The translations under genes and the position numbers were made by a program. 20,711 bases of DNA from Arsenophonus sp031446125 (GTDB lineage Bacteria > Pseudomonadota > Gammaproteobacteria > Enterobacterales > Enterobacteriaceae), in assembly GCA_031446125.1 (NCBI GenBank), contig CP132908.1:1-20711 (forward strand). Direction: 5' to 3'. This document shows positions 8,216-16,711 of the stretch, piece after piece; positions within the stretch are counted from its first letter, which is position 1; every line of letters starts with the position of its first letter. The notes under the pieces are model-generated. The model was not told the DNA's origin. It did no database searches and saw nothing but the letters and a program-made list of their open reading frames with translations.

Positions 8216-9541
8216 ATGAAAATACTAAAAATAATTCATGGATATCCTCCTTATTACAATGCTGGTTCTGAAGTTTATAGTCAAATATTATGTCATGGTT
8301 TAGCTAAAAAACATGAAGTACATGTTCTTACTAGAGAAGAAAACATATTTGCAAAAGATTTTTCTTGGAAAAAAACACACGATATACATCAACCTTCAAT
8401 TATATTACACAAAATTAACATACCACTTGAAAAATACCGATATCGTTATCAACATCCAGAATTAGATAAGGGAGTGGAATTATTAATTGAAAATATAAAA
8501 CCTGAAATAGTACATATTGGACATCTTAATCACCTTTCTACTTCATTAGTTACAATAATAGCAAAAAAAAATATTCCTATTGTTTATACATTACATGATT
8601 ATTGGTTAATGTGTCCACGTGGACAATTTATACAACGTAACCCTATTGCTTATTTGCCATTATGGTCACTTTGTAATGGGCAAGAAAACAAAAAATGTGC
8701 ACAATATTGTTATTCTGGTTATTTTTCAGGAAATAAAAATGAAAAACGCATCGATACTATTTATTGGACTAATTGGATAAAACGTCGTATGTACCATATA
8801 CGTCAAATAACAAGAAAAATACAATGTTTTATTTCTCCTTCTTTATATCTATATCATAGATATATTAATGATTTTGGGTTACCAAAATATAAAATAATTT
8901 ATTTAGATTATGGTTTTGATTTACATAGGTTAAGTGGACGTAAACGTGTCAAAAAAGAACCATTTACTTTTGGATATATAGGAAGACATACTCCAGAAAA
9001 AGGAATTCAATTATTAATTCAAGCATTTTCTAGATTAAAAGAAAATTGTCAATTACGAATTTGGGGGAAACCCAGACCACAAAATACAGATGGATTACAA
9101 GCAATTGCTAATCAATTACCTATAGAAATTAAATCACGTATTGAGTGGTATTCAGAATATAAGAATGAAAACATTATTCATGAAGTATTCAATCATGTAG
9201 ATTGTATTGTCGTGCCTTCAATATGGGTAGAAAATTCACCTTTAGTAATTCATGAAGCACTGCAAGCTAGAATCCCTGTAATTACCGCCAATATAGGAGG
9301 AATGGCTGAATATATTCATCATGAAATTAACGGATTATTATTTGAACATCGTAATGAAAAAAGTTTATTTCAACAAATGCAACGTTTAGTAAAAAATCCA
9401 TTTTTAGCAAAAAAATTAGGCCTACGCGGTTACATACAATCTTCTGATGGTAATGTACCTAGTCAAAAAAATCATATTATAGAAATTGAAAAAATTTATA
9501 AATCATTAATTAAAAATTCAATTAAGGAAATAAAAAAATGA
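8216..9541 (+). CDS. GT4-family glycosyltransferase
   Basis: A retaining glycosyltransferase with the GT-B fold (GT4 family), transferring a sugar from a nucleotide donor to an unknown acceptor, presumably at the cytoplasmic face. The 441 aa show the N-terminal HGYPPYYNAGSE loop (8-19), typical of GT4 acceptor domains. A Cys cluster (C153, C161, C165) lies in a mid-domain insertion, as in some family members. The C-terminal donor domain starts at about 250 (FGYIGRHTPEKG). The signature E339-x7-E347 occurs in PSIWVENSPLVIHEAL and is followed by GGMAEYI. Its last four bases (ATGA) overlap the start of the radical SAM gene, indicating translational coupling. There is no signal peptide or membrane segment. 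Confidence 0.9.
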   Translation: MKILKIIHGYPPYYNAGSEVYSQILCHGLAKKHEVHVLTREENIFAKDFSWKKTHDIHQPSIILHKINIPLEKYRYRYQHPELDKGVELLIENIKPEIVHIGHLNHLSTSLVTIIAKKNIPIVYTLHDYWLMCPRGQFIQRNPIAYLPLWSLCNGQENKKCAQYCYSGYFSGNKNEKRIDTIYWTNWIKRRMYHIRQITRKIQCFISPSLYLYHRYINDFGLPKYKIIYLDYGFDLHRLSGRKRVKKEPFTFGYIGRHTPEKGIQLLIQAFSRLKENCQLRIWGKPRPQNTDGLQAIANQLPIEIKSRIEWYSEYKNENIIHEVFNHVDCIVVPSIWVENSPLVIHEALQARIPVITANIGGMAEYIHHEINGLLFEHRNEKSLFQQMQRLVKNPFLAKKLGLRGYIQSSDGNVPSQKNHIIEIEKIYKSLIKNSIKEIKK

Positions 9542-10560
9542 AACCTGGTCCATGGCGTATCACTTTCGATACAAATCCTGATGATTGTAACTTAAAATGC
9601 ATCATGTGTGAAGACCATTCACCTTATAGTTCTACTCAAAAAAATAGAATTAGAGCAGGACTACCTAAAAGAAGAATGGATATTAATTTAATTAAAAAAA
9701 TTTTAGATTATTCTAAAGACACACCATTAAAAGAAATTATCCCTTCAACTATGGGAGAACCATTAATTTATGAACATTTTGATGAAATTATCTCACTATG
9801 TCATAAATATCAAATAAAACTTAATTTGACTACTAATGGAACTTTTCCACGTAAAGGTGTTAAAAAATGGGCTGAATTACTTATTCCTGTGACATCCGAT
9901 ATCAAAATATCTTGGAATGGAGCAACAAAAAATGTACAAGAAAAAATTATGATCGGAACTAAATGGCAAAAAGTATTAAATAATATAAAAAATTTTATTT
10001 TTATTAGAAATGAATATGCAAAAAAAGAAAAAAAATATTGTAATATTACTTTACAAGTTACTTTTCTTGAAAATAACTTGAAAGAATTACCTGAAATAAT
10101 AAAATTAGGTATCGATCTTGGTGTTGATCGTATTAAAGGTCATCATTTATGGGCACATTTTGAAGAAATAAAATTATTATCAATGAGACGCAGTGAAGAT
10201 TCCATTAGCAGATGGAATCAAGCCGTTCTTAAAGCTAAGAAAGTTGCTACAACCAATCCATTACCCAATGGTAATTTTATTAATTTAGTAAATATTGATT
10301 TACTAGATTATTCAGCTAAAAATGATTTATCTACTGGAGGTATATGTCCTTTTTTGGGAAAAGAAGCTTGGGTAGCTACTGATGGTCAGTTTAATCCTTG
10401 TTGTGCTCCTGATAATGAAAGACGTCAATTAGGTTATTTTGGTAATTTAAAAAACAAAACTCTTACCCATATTTGGAAAAGTCATGAATATCAAAATCTC
10501 AAGAAAAATTATATGGAATATGATGTATGTAAAAAATGCAATATGAGAAAACATAATTAA
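9538..10560 (+). CDS. Radical SAM/SPASM domain enzyme
   Basis: A radical S-adenosylmethionine enzyme with a C-terminal SPASM-type domain. The 340 aa contain the [4Fe-4S] motif C17-x3-C21-x2-C24 (CNLKCIMC), a GGEP-equivalent MGEP at 72-75, and a distal cysteine set (C270, C288, C289, C331, C334) that could bind one auxiliary Fe-S cluster. SPASM enzymes often modify peptides, but also act on sugars and other small molecules. No small open frame resembling a precursor peptide is seen next to it, which favours a small-molecule substrate. It overlaps the glycosyltransferase by 4 bp and is followed after 30 bp by the WG-repeat protein. The reaction is unknown; a functional enzyme is likely because all cluster ligands are kept. 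Confidence 0.9.
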   Translation: MKPGPWRITFDTNPDDCNLKCIMCEDHSPYSSTQKNRIRAGLPKRRMDINLIKKILDYSKDTPLKEIIPSTMGEPLIYEHFDEIISLCHKYQIKLNLTTNGTFPRKGVKKWAELLIPVTSDIKISWNGATKNVQEKIMIGTKWQKVLNNIKNFIFIRNEYAKKEKKYCNITLQVTFLENNLKELPEIIKLGIDLGVDRIKGHHLWAHFEEIKLLSMRRSEDSISRWNQAVLKAKKVATTNPLPNGNFINLVNIDLLDYSAKNDLSTGGICPFLGKEAWVATDGQFNPCCAPDNERRQLGYFGNLKNKTLTHIWKSHEYQNLKKNYMEYDVCKKCNMRKHN

Positions 10561-10590
10561 ATTGTTTAAACATAAAATAAGGAAATTTTT

Positions 10591-12267
10591 ATGAATAAAA
10601 TTAATTGGCAAAATACTGTTATTTCTCCATGTGAAACTTTTCACCTATTTAAAAATACTCCTATTTATTTATCTCGTTTTGATAAAGTTATGAAATATCA
10701 TGCACCAGGTGTAGCTGCTGTGAAAGATTCATCAGGTGCTTATCATATTGATATCAATGGATCACCTAGTTATACTAATCGTTTTTTAGAAACATATGGA
10801 TTTTATGAAAAAGTAGCTGCGGTTAAAGATACAAAAGGTTGGTTTCATATTAATTTAAACGGGAAAGAATTATATAATACACGTTATTTATGGTGTGGTA
10901 ATTTTCAAGAAAGTTTATGTGTAGTAATGGATAAAAATTATAATTATTTTCACATTAATTTTGATGGAAAAAAAAATTACAAAGAAGTATATAATTATGT
11001 TGGTGATTTCAAAGATGGAATTGCTGTTATTTGTAATAAAGATGGCCTTCATACTCATATTGATCGAAACGGAAAATTTATTCATAAAAATTGGTTTTTG
11101 GGATTAGATATTTTTCATAAAGGAGAAGCCAGAGCAAAAGATGAAAAAGGTTGGCATCATATAAATAAATTAGGTCAATCGCTTTATCAGGAAAGATATC
11201 TTAGAGTAGAAGCATTTTATAATAATGTAGCGCATGTAGAAGATTTTTCTGGCGAATTATTAACTATAGATATTAATGGAAAAAAAATTATTCAATTAAA
11301 ACCTCCATCGCAAAAAATATGGCAAAAAATTTCAGATAAAATGGTAAGCTTTTGGCAAACAGAAACAATTTATATCGCTACTAAATTAAAAGTTTTAGAT
11401 GGTTTACCTGGAAAAACTGAAGACATAGCAAAAAAAATAAAATTACCTTCTAAACATTTAGAAAAATTACTAAGAGCTTTATGGGAACTAGATTTTGTTA
11501 AAAATCAATCAGGATATTGGGAATTAACAGAAAATGGAAAAATAATTGTTCCTCACAAAAATAATTTCTTATCTTCTGCTGCAATTATGTGGTCAGATGT
11601 ACATAAAATATCTTGGAAAAATTTAATTAATATTATTTATAAAGGCAAAGATAAAAAACATACTTTATTTAAAATCAAGGCATCAAATAAAAAAAGAAAA
11701 ACATATCATCATGCAATTGATGGATATGCAATGAAAGATTTTTCTTTTTTGTTATCTTTTATTAATTGGAAAAAATATAAAAAAATTATTGGAATAGGGA
11801 GAAGTGCAAAAATATTAATAGAAGAAGCATTAATAAAACATAAACACTTGGAAGGATTATTATTAGGGGAAGATTATATTTTTAAACCTATTTCCATTCA
11901 TTCTTCTATTAAATCTAGATATCATCTACAAAAACATGTATTATATAAACCATGGCCAGAAATGGCTGATGTTATTTTATTTCCAAGAGTTTTACATTAT
12001 TGGCCAGATAATTTGGTAGTATCAATATTACAAGAAGCATGCAACGCTTTGTTATTTAATGGAAAAATCTATTTAATAGAAATGTTTATTGATAAAAATA
12101 CTTCACAAGGTGCTTTGCTTGATTTAAATATTTTGGCAGAAAGTGGTGGGAAATTAAGAACATTTAATCAATGGAAAAATTTATTAAAACATTCCTCTCT
12201 TTCAATTATTCAACATGTAAAAAATACTGATTTAATAAATCTTTTGGTATTAAAAAAAACAGAATAA
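10591..12267 (+). CDS. WG-repeat / O-methyltransferase-like fusion protein
   Basis: A two-part protein of 558 aa. Residues 40-236 hold six imperfect repeats of about 35 aa (pattern A-V-D..G..HI..NG.......F, for example around 50-58, 84-92, 119-127, 155-163, 187-195 and 223-231), resembling WG/KWG beta-repeats. Residues about 245-556 resemble a class I methyltransferase of the Methyltransf_2 type: a winged-helix dimerisation part (SFWQTETIYIATKL near 253-266, then DIAKKI...HLEKLLRAL) and a C-terminal LHYWPD (468-473) and GKIYLIE (491-497). The SAM-binding glycine motif is degenerate: GIGRSAK at 401-407 lacks the acidic residue and third glycine. Catalysis is therefore uncertain. AAGGAA (10579-10584) lies 6 bp before the ATG. 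Between radical SAM and dioxygenase genes in the same operon. The repeats may bind a partner or substrate. Confidence 0.8.
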   Translation: MNKINWQNTVISPCETFHLFKNTPIYLSRFDKVMKYHAPGVAAVKDSSGAYHIDINGSPSYTNRFLETYGFYEKVAAVKDTKGWFHINLNGKELYNTRYLWCGNFQESLCVVMDKNYNYFHINFDGKKNYKEVYNYVGDFKDGIAVICNKDGLHTHIDRNGKFIHKNWFLGLDIFHKGEARAKDEKGWHHINKLGQSLYQERYLRVEAFYNNVAHVEDFSGELLTIDINGKKIIQLKPPSQKIWQKISDKMVSFWQTETIYIATKLKVLDGLPGKTEDIAKKIKLPSKHLEKLLRALWELDFVKNQSGYWELTENGKIIVPHKNNFLSSAAIMWSDVHKISWKNLINIIYKGKDKKHTLFKIKASNKKRKTYHHAIDGYAMKDFSFLLSFINWKKYKKIIGIGRSAKILIEEALIKHKHLEGLLLGEDYIFKPISIHSSIKSRYHLQKHVLYKPWPEMADVILFPRVLHYWPDNLVVSILQEACNALLFNGKIYLIEMFIDKNTSQGALLDLNILAESGGKLRTFNQWKNLLKHSSLSIIQHVKNTDLINLLVLKKTE

Positions 12268-12274
12268 AGATATC

Positions 12275-13264
12275 ATGATGAAATCAAAAAGAAAAACTTT
12301 TGAAAAAACAGGTATAATCGTATTAAATCAAATAATACCCCAAGAGTTAATTTTTTTTATTAATAAAAAAATTACTTTTTCTATAGAAAGTTATTCAAAT
12401 GAATTAAATTATGATGTTAAGGATTATTTAAAGGTTGTGAGTAGATGGGCATTTCCTTGTGAAATGATAAAAAATTTTTTAAATTCCATAGAATTACAGT
12501 TAATTAATATTGCCAGTGAATTTATAGGAATGTCAGTAAGATTACACAAAATTAATATTATAAGCAAATCTGCTTATTCAGATTTGCCTATACCATGTCA
12601 TCAAGATATCGCTTATTCACCAAATGATCCATATGAATTTTCTTTATGGTTAGCATTACAAGATGTAAATATTTATGATGGTGTTTTAGAATTTTTACCA
12701 TATAGTCAAAATGACAAAATTGAACCAGCTATTGATTTTTGGTCTCCTAATTTTATAGATAGGAAACAACAATCAAATGAATGGAAAAAATATTCAATTC
12801 AGGTACCGGTAAAAGCTGGAGATGCAATTATTTTTGATTCAAAAATTTGGCATCGCAGCGATAAAAATAGATCCGGAAAATATAGATTTGCATTAGTAAC
12901 AAGGTGGAGTCGGACTAATCATAAATTATCATTTGAGATTCCAGAAAAGATACCGGCATATTTTGGTATGTGGACATGTTCAAAAATAACACAATCCTTG
13001 CTAAAAAAAGGATTAGAAAAATTATTTAGTAAACCTGTCACAAATGATTTAAATCAGATCATTAATCTATGGCAGAAAACATTGATTAGTAGAAAAAAAA
13101 TACCATTTGATCTCAATATTAATCAAGCACAAAAATCTTTAAAAGAAGTTTTGATTTTAAATTATGCTGCGATACACCACAATGGTGGTGATGCTCAAGG
13201 TACAGTATATTCTTATTTATGGAACAATCTTTTAAATCCAATATCTAAATGGTTAAATAGTTAA
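12275..13264 (+). CDS. PhyH-type Fe(II)/2-oxoglutarate dioxygenase
   Basis: A phytanoyl-CoA dioxygenase (PhyH) superfamily oxygenase, which uses Fe(II), oxygen and 2-oxoglutarate to hydroxylate a substrate; bacterial members often tailor amino acids and natural products. The 329 aa contain the facial triad as H109-x-D111 (CHQDIAYS) and the distal H193 (IWHRSDKNRSGKYR), with R204 well placed to bind 2-oxoglutarate. GDAIIFDSKIWH is the typical strand before the distal His. The enzyme looks catalytically competent. Only 7 bp separate it from the previous gene, so co-transcription is very likely. The C-terminal ~90 residues (about 240-329) are not explained by the core fold and may be specific to this type. 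Its substrate is unknown. Confidence 0.87.
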   Translation: MMKSKRKTFEKTGIIVLNQIIPQELIFFINKKITFSIESYSNELNYDVKDYLKVVSRWAFPCEMIKNFLNSIELQLINIASEFIGMSVRLHKINIISKSAYSDLPIPCHQDIAYSPNDPYEFSLWLALQDVNIYDGVLEFLPYSQNDKIEPAIDFWSPNFIDRKQQSNEWKKYSIQVPVKAGDAIIFDSKIWHRSDKNRSGKYRFALVTRWSRTNHKLSFEIPEKIPAYFGMWTCSKITQSLLKKGLEKLFSKPVTNDLNQIINLWQKTLISRKKIPFDLNINQAQKSLKEVLILNYAAIHHNGGDAQGTVYSYLWNNLLNPISKWLNS

Positions 13265-13393
13265 TTTTAAAAATAAAAATATTATTTTTATAACTAATAT
13301 AAACAAATTTTTTTATAAAAAATATGTCTTATTAAAAATTCATACTTTTTCTAAAAAATTATCTTCATATATAAGAAAATCTCATAAACAAAA

Positions 13394-14680
13394 ATGATGA
13401 ATTTAAGTAAAGAATTAGCTTTATTTTTAAATCAAGAAGCAGAATGGCGTCATCAAACAATAAATCTAAATGCTTCAGAAAATTATACTAGCCCACTTGT
13501 TAAAAATCTTGTGGGGTTACATCCAAGTTATGATTTTTATGATTTTCCACCATCTGGTGGGATTATTTTAGGACCATGGAATTTTTCTGATGCGATTTAT
13601 CTTGAAAAAATTTCCAAACATATTAACAAATTAAGCAAAAACTTATTATCGTGTCCTATTTTAGATACAAAAGCTAAGGGAGGTCAGGTAACGGAAATAG
13701 CTATTTTATCTGCTTTAGCAAAAAGAAATGATAAAGTTTTTTATATAAAAGAAGAGGATGGCGGACATTTTGGTTTAAATTTTATCAGCAAAAAAATTGG
13801 TGTTATGCTAATTCCCATTTATTTTAACAACAAAACATACAAAATAGATGTAGAAAATACAATAAAAAAAATACGTAAAGTGTGGAAAAATACTACATCT
13901 AGAAAATTAATTATTTTAAGCCAAAGTTTTATTTTGCGTGAACAACCTTTAAAAAATTTAGTAGAAAATATAAAAAATGATTTTCATAATACTATAATTA
14001 CATATGATATTTCACATATTTTAGGTCTTATCATTGGGAAAAAGTTAAAAAATCCAATCCAAGAAGGTGTAGATATTATACATGGAAGCACACACAAAAC
14101 CTTTCCAGGACCACAAAAGGGAATTATAGGTTTTCCTATATTTTTGCATAAAAATATAATTAAAAATATACAAGATGCTTTATCTCCTGGTTTACAGTCT
14201 AATTGTGGTACATCTGAAGTATTAGCATTAGGAGCTGCTTTAGAAGAAATGAAAACATTTGGAGAAAGTTATGCCCAAACAATATGTGAAAATTCAAAAT
14301 ATTTAGCAAATAAATTATATTCATTAGGTTTAAAAATTCCAGGAAAAAAATTTGGTTTTACAGAAACACATCAAGTATGGATTATAATTGGTACAGAAGA
14401 AAAAACATGGCAAGCTTGTTCTAAGTTACATAGAGCTGGGATACGTGTTTACCCGACATATTTACCATTTGTTAAGATCTGGGGATTAAGATTAGGTACA
14501 AATGCAATTACTCGTTTAGGTTTTTCAATTAATGATATTGAAACAATTGCTAAATGGATTATAGATGTTTTAGTTAAGAATATAAAACCAGAAAATATTT
14601 TTAAAAATGTTCAAAGTTTTATGAAAAATTTTCCTATAAAAAAAGTATCTTTTACTTTTAAAAAAACAAATAAAAAATAG
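13394..14680 (+). CDS. SHMT-like PLP enzyme (aldolase/transaldolase?)
   Basis: A fold-type I PLP enzyme related to serine hydroxymethyltransferase, closer to the archaeal/secondary-metabolism branch than to bacterial GlyA. In the 428 aa: NASENYTSP (26-34) with Glu29, DGGH (122-125) stacking on PLP, D205 and H208 in YDISHILGL, the Schiff-base Lys235 in GSTHKTFPGPQKG, and carboxylate-binding Arg366 in GLRLGTNAITRLGF. The tyrosine-rich folate/serine loop of true SHMT (YAEGYPGKRYY) is replaced by SYDFYDFPPSGG (45-56), so ordinary folate-dependent activity is doubtful. Related enzymes act as L-threonine transaldolases that build beta-hydroxy amino acids. A 129-bp spacer separates it from the dioxygenase, so it may have its own promoter. 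Ends 14 bp from the convergent threonine-aldolase gene. Confidence 0.85.
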   Translation: MMNLSKELALFLNQEAEWRHQTINLNASENYTSPLVKNLVGLHPSYDFYDFPPSGGIILGPWNFSDAIYLEKISKHINKLSKNLLSCPILDTKAKGGQVTEIAILSALAKRNDKVFYIKEEDGGHFGLNFISKKIGVMLIPIYFNNKTYKIDVENTIKKIRKVWKNTTSRKLIILSQSFILREQPLKNLVENIKNDFHNTIITYDISHILGLIIGKKLKNPIQEGVDIIHGSTHKTFPGPQKGIIGFPIFLHKNIIKNIQDALSPGLQSNCGTSEVLALGAALEEMKTFGESYAQTICENSKYLANKLYSLGLKIPGKKFGFTETHQVWIIIGTEEKTWQACSKLHRAGIRVYPTYLPFVKIWGLRLGTNAITRLGFSINDIETIAKWIIDVLVKNIKPENIFKNVQSFMKNFPIKKVSFTFKKTNKK

Positions 14681-14694
14681 CAAATAAAATATAA

Positions 14695-15738
14695 TTATTG
14701 AGTATTGCAAAAAAATGATTGAATAGCAGAACTAACTTTTTTGATATCAATTCGTTTAATACCTTGATGAACAATTGCTCTTATTTTTTTGTTATTTAAT
14801 GCCAACAAACGAATGCTTTTTTTTATTAAATGATTAACTAACTGATAAGCAGTATATGAAGTATTATATAACTCAAAAATAACAATATTTGTTTCTATAT
14901 CTTTAGGATTAATTTTAATATTTGGATGATTATGCAATAAAGTAGCTAATAATTTAGCATTTTCATGATCATTTAGTAAACTTTCTATGTTATTTTCTAA
15001 TGAAAATAAACATCCTGCTGCCATAACTCCTATTTGATGCATTGCCCCACCTTGTTGAAATTTATAATACCATGCATCATCAATAAAATTTTTACTTCCA
15101 CATAGAACTGCTCCCATTGGTGCCCCTAATCCTTTAGAAAAATCTATCCAAACTGAATCAGTATAGCGACAAAAATCTCTGCAAGGAATTTTTGTTGCTA
15201 CACTGGCATTAAATAATCGTGCACCATCCATATGAATGGCAATATCATGTTTTAGTGCAAATTTTTTAATATCTTTTAATTTTGATATTGGCCAAATAGC
15301 CCCACCACCTAAATTAGTGGTTTGTTCTATAGAAACAACACGTGCTCTGGGGATATTATAACCATTTTTATTACCCATAGCTGCTTTTAATTTTTTTGCA
15401 CTAAAAATCCCCTTCAGAGACTTAATAGCGATTGGTGTTGCATTTACCAACCCACTGGGTAAGCCTGCTGTCAAATTAGCAGCATGAGCATTTTCGTCAA
15501 AGAAAATTCTATCACCTTGGCGATCACACCAAACACGATAAGCAACACCATTACACATAGTACCAGATGGCATAAAAATACCGGCTTCCTTACCTAATAA
15601 GTGACATACATTTTCTATTAAACGATTAACTGTAGGATCTTCACCTGCAGCTTCATTGCCCACCTCTGCATTATACATTGCTTTTCTCATTTCTAATGAA
15701 GGACCAAAGTTAGTATCACTAAAAAGATCAATTTTCAT
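14695..15738 (-). CDS. Threonine aldolase family PLP enzyme
   Basis: A beta-eliminating-lyase/threonine-aldolase family protein, which cleaves or forms beta-hydroxy-alpha-amino acids (threonine or allo-threonine to glycine and acetaldehyde). The 347 aa show GEDPTVNRL (32-40), PSGTMCN, His85 stacking on PLP, Asp171 in HMDGARLFNA and the PLP Lys202 in DFSKGLGAPMGAVL. EQTTNLGGG and NGY-PRAR point to the subfamily distinct from E. coli LtaE, so I give no symbol. The N-terminal DLFSDTNFGPS departs from the usual DLRSDTVTxP, which may change substrate range. GGGA lies 6 bp upstream of the ATG (complement of 15744-15747). The gene is convergent with the SHMT-like gene, and both enzymes handle glycine/beta-hydroxy amino acids. 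Confidence 0.88.
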   Translation of the reverse strand: MKIDLFSDTNFGPSLEMRKAMYNAEVGNEAAGEDPTVNRLIENVCHLLGKEAGIFMPSGTMCNGVAYRVWCDRQGDRIFFDENAHAANLTAGLPSGLVNATPIAIKSLKGIFSAKKLKAAMGNKNGYNIPRARVVSIEQTTNLGGGAIWPISKLKDIKKFALKHDIAIHMDGARLFNASVATKIPCRDFCRYTDSVWIDFSKGLGAPMGAVLCGSKNFIDDAWYYKFQQGGAMHQIGVMAAGCLFSLENNIESLLNDHENAKLLATLLHNHPNIKINPKDIETNIVIFELYNTSYTAYQLVNHLIKKSIRLLALNNKKIRAIVHQGIKRIDIKKVSSAIQSFFCNTQ

Positions 15739-16075
15739 TTTTATCCCAAATAACTAAATTGTATAAAAATACTCAAATAAAATTTTTACCTATTTAAATA
15801 CAAAATCATAAACTTTTTGTTAATTTTTATATTCTATTTTAATGAATAGATATATTACATACATTCTTTGAAATTATTGATATATTTATAATACACTTAA
15901 ATTAAATTTAATATAAAATTATAAAGATAACTATCATCTTTTCTTATTTTAAAAAAATTAAGAAAAATTAATATTTTAATAAAAATATTGTATTAATTTA
16001 TTATTTCGATTATATTAAATACTAATAAACGTTATTTTTATCTTTTTTTAAAAAATATAATTTTTATTTATTAGT
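15739..16075. other. Gene-free spacer between the aldolase and nth
   Basis: This 337-bp spacer holds the upstream region of the minus-strand aldolase gene and the downstream end of nth, also minus. No gene is seen. A 9-bp inverted repeat (16021-16029 with 16067-16075) directly follows the nth stop but has a 37-nt loop, so it is weak. Confidence 0.55.
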
Positions 16076-16711
16076 TTATTTTGTAATTTTGTCTTTAAAT
16101 TCACACAAATCTTCGATAATACAAAATTTACAACGTGCTTTTTTAGCTATACATGTATAACGTCCATGAAAAACAAACCAATCATGAAATTTTTTTTTAA
16201 ATTCATTTGGTACTAATTTTAGTATTTTTTTTTCAACTTCTAAAACATTTTTACCAATAGCAAAATGTGTTCTGTTACAAACTCGAAAAATATGTCTGTC
16301 GACAGCAATTGTATTAAATCCAAAAGCAACATTTAAAATAACATTTGCAGTTTTACGTCCAACACCAGGTAATGCTTCTAGTGCTTTTCTATTTTTAGGT
16401 ACTATTCCTTTATGTTTATCTATTAATATTTGACATGTTTTTATGATATTTTTAGCTTTTGTATTAAACAAACCAATTGTTTTAATATATTTTTTTATTT
16501 GATCAACACCTAATTCCAGCATTTTTTCAACTGTATTGGCAACTAAATATAATTTTGCAGTTGCTTGATTTACACTTATATCAGTGGTTTGCGCTGATAG
16601 CAATACAGAAATTAGTAATTCAAAATTTGAATTAAAAACAAGTTCTGTTTTTGGCATTGGATTATTATCACGTAACCTTTCAAGAATAGCTATCCGTTTT
16701 TTTTTATTCAT
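16076..16711 (-). CDS. nth: Endonuclease III, DNA glycosylase/AP lyase
   Basis: Nth removes oxidised pyrimidines and nicks the abasic site in base-excision repair. The 211 aa equal E. coli Nth in length, and its key residues fall at the same positions. The helix-hairpin-helix LPGVGRKTA carries catalytic Lys120, Asp138 follows in VDRHIFRV, and the [4Fe-4S] loop is C187-x6-C194-x2-C197-x5-C203. Start MNKKKR at 16711 matches the family. In E. coli nth is chromosomal, at the end of the rsx operon. Here it is monocistronic on what looks like a plasmid, with no rsx gene nearby, which suggests it moved. Function should be normal. Confidence 0.97.
   Translation of the reverse strand: MNKKKRIAILERLRDNNPMPKTELVFNSNFELLISVLLSAQTTDISVNQATAKLYLVANTVEKMLELGVDQIKKYIKTIGLFNTKAKNIIKTCQILIDKHKGIVPKNRKALEALPGVGRKTANVILNVAFGFNTIAVDRHIFRVCNRTHFAIGKNVLEVEKKILKLVPNEFKKKFHDWFVFHGRYTCIAKKARCKFCIIEDLCEFKDKITK

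Noticed and set aside
10447..10644. Minus-strand 65-aa frame
   Set aside because: It lies opposite the end of the radical SAM gene and the start of the WG-repeat gene, matches no family, and has the composition of an antisense shadow.
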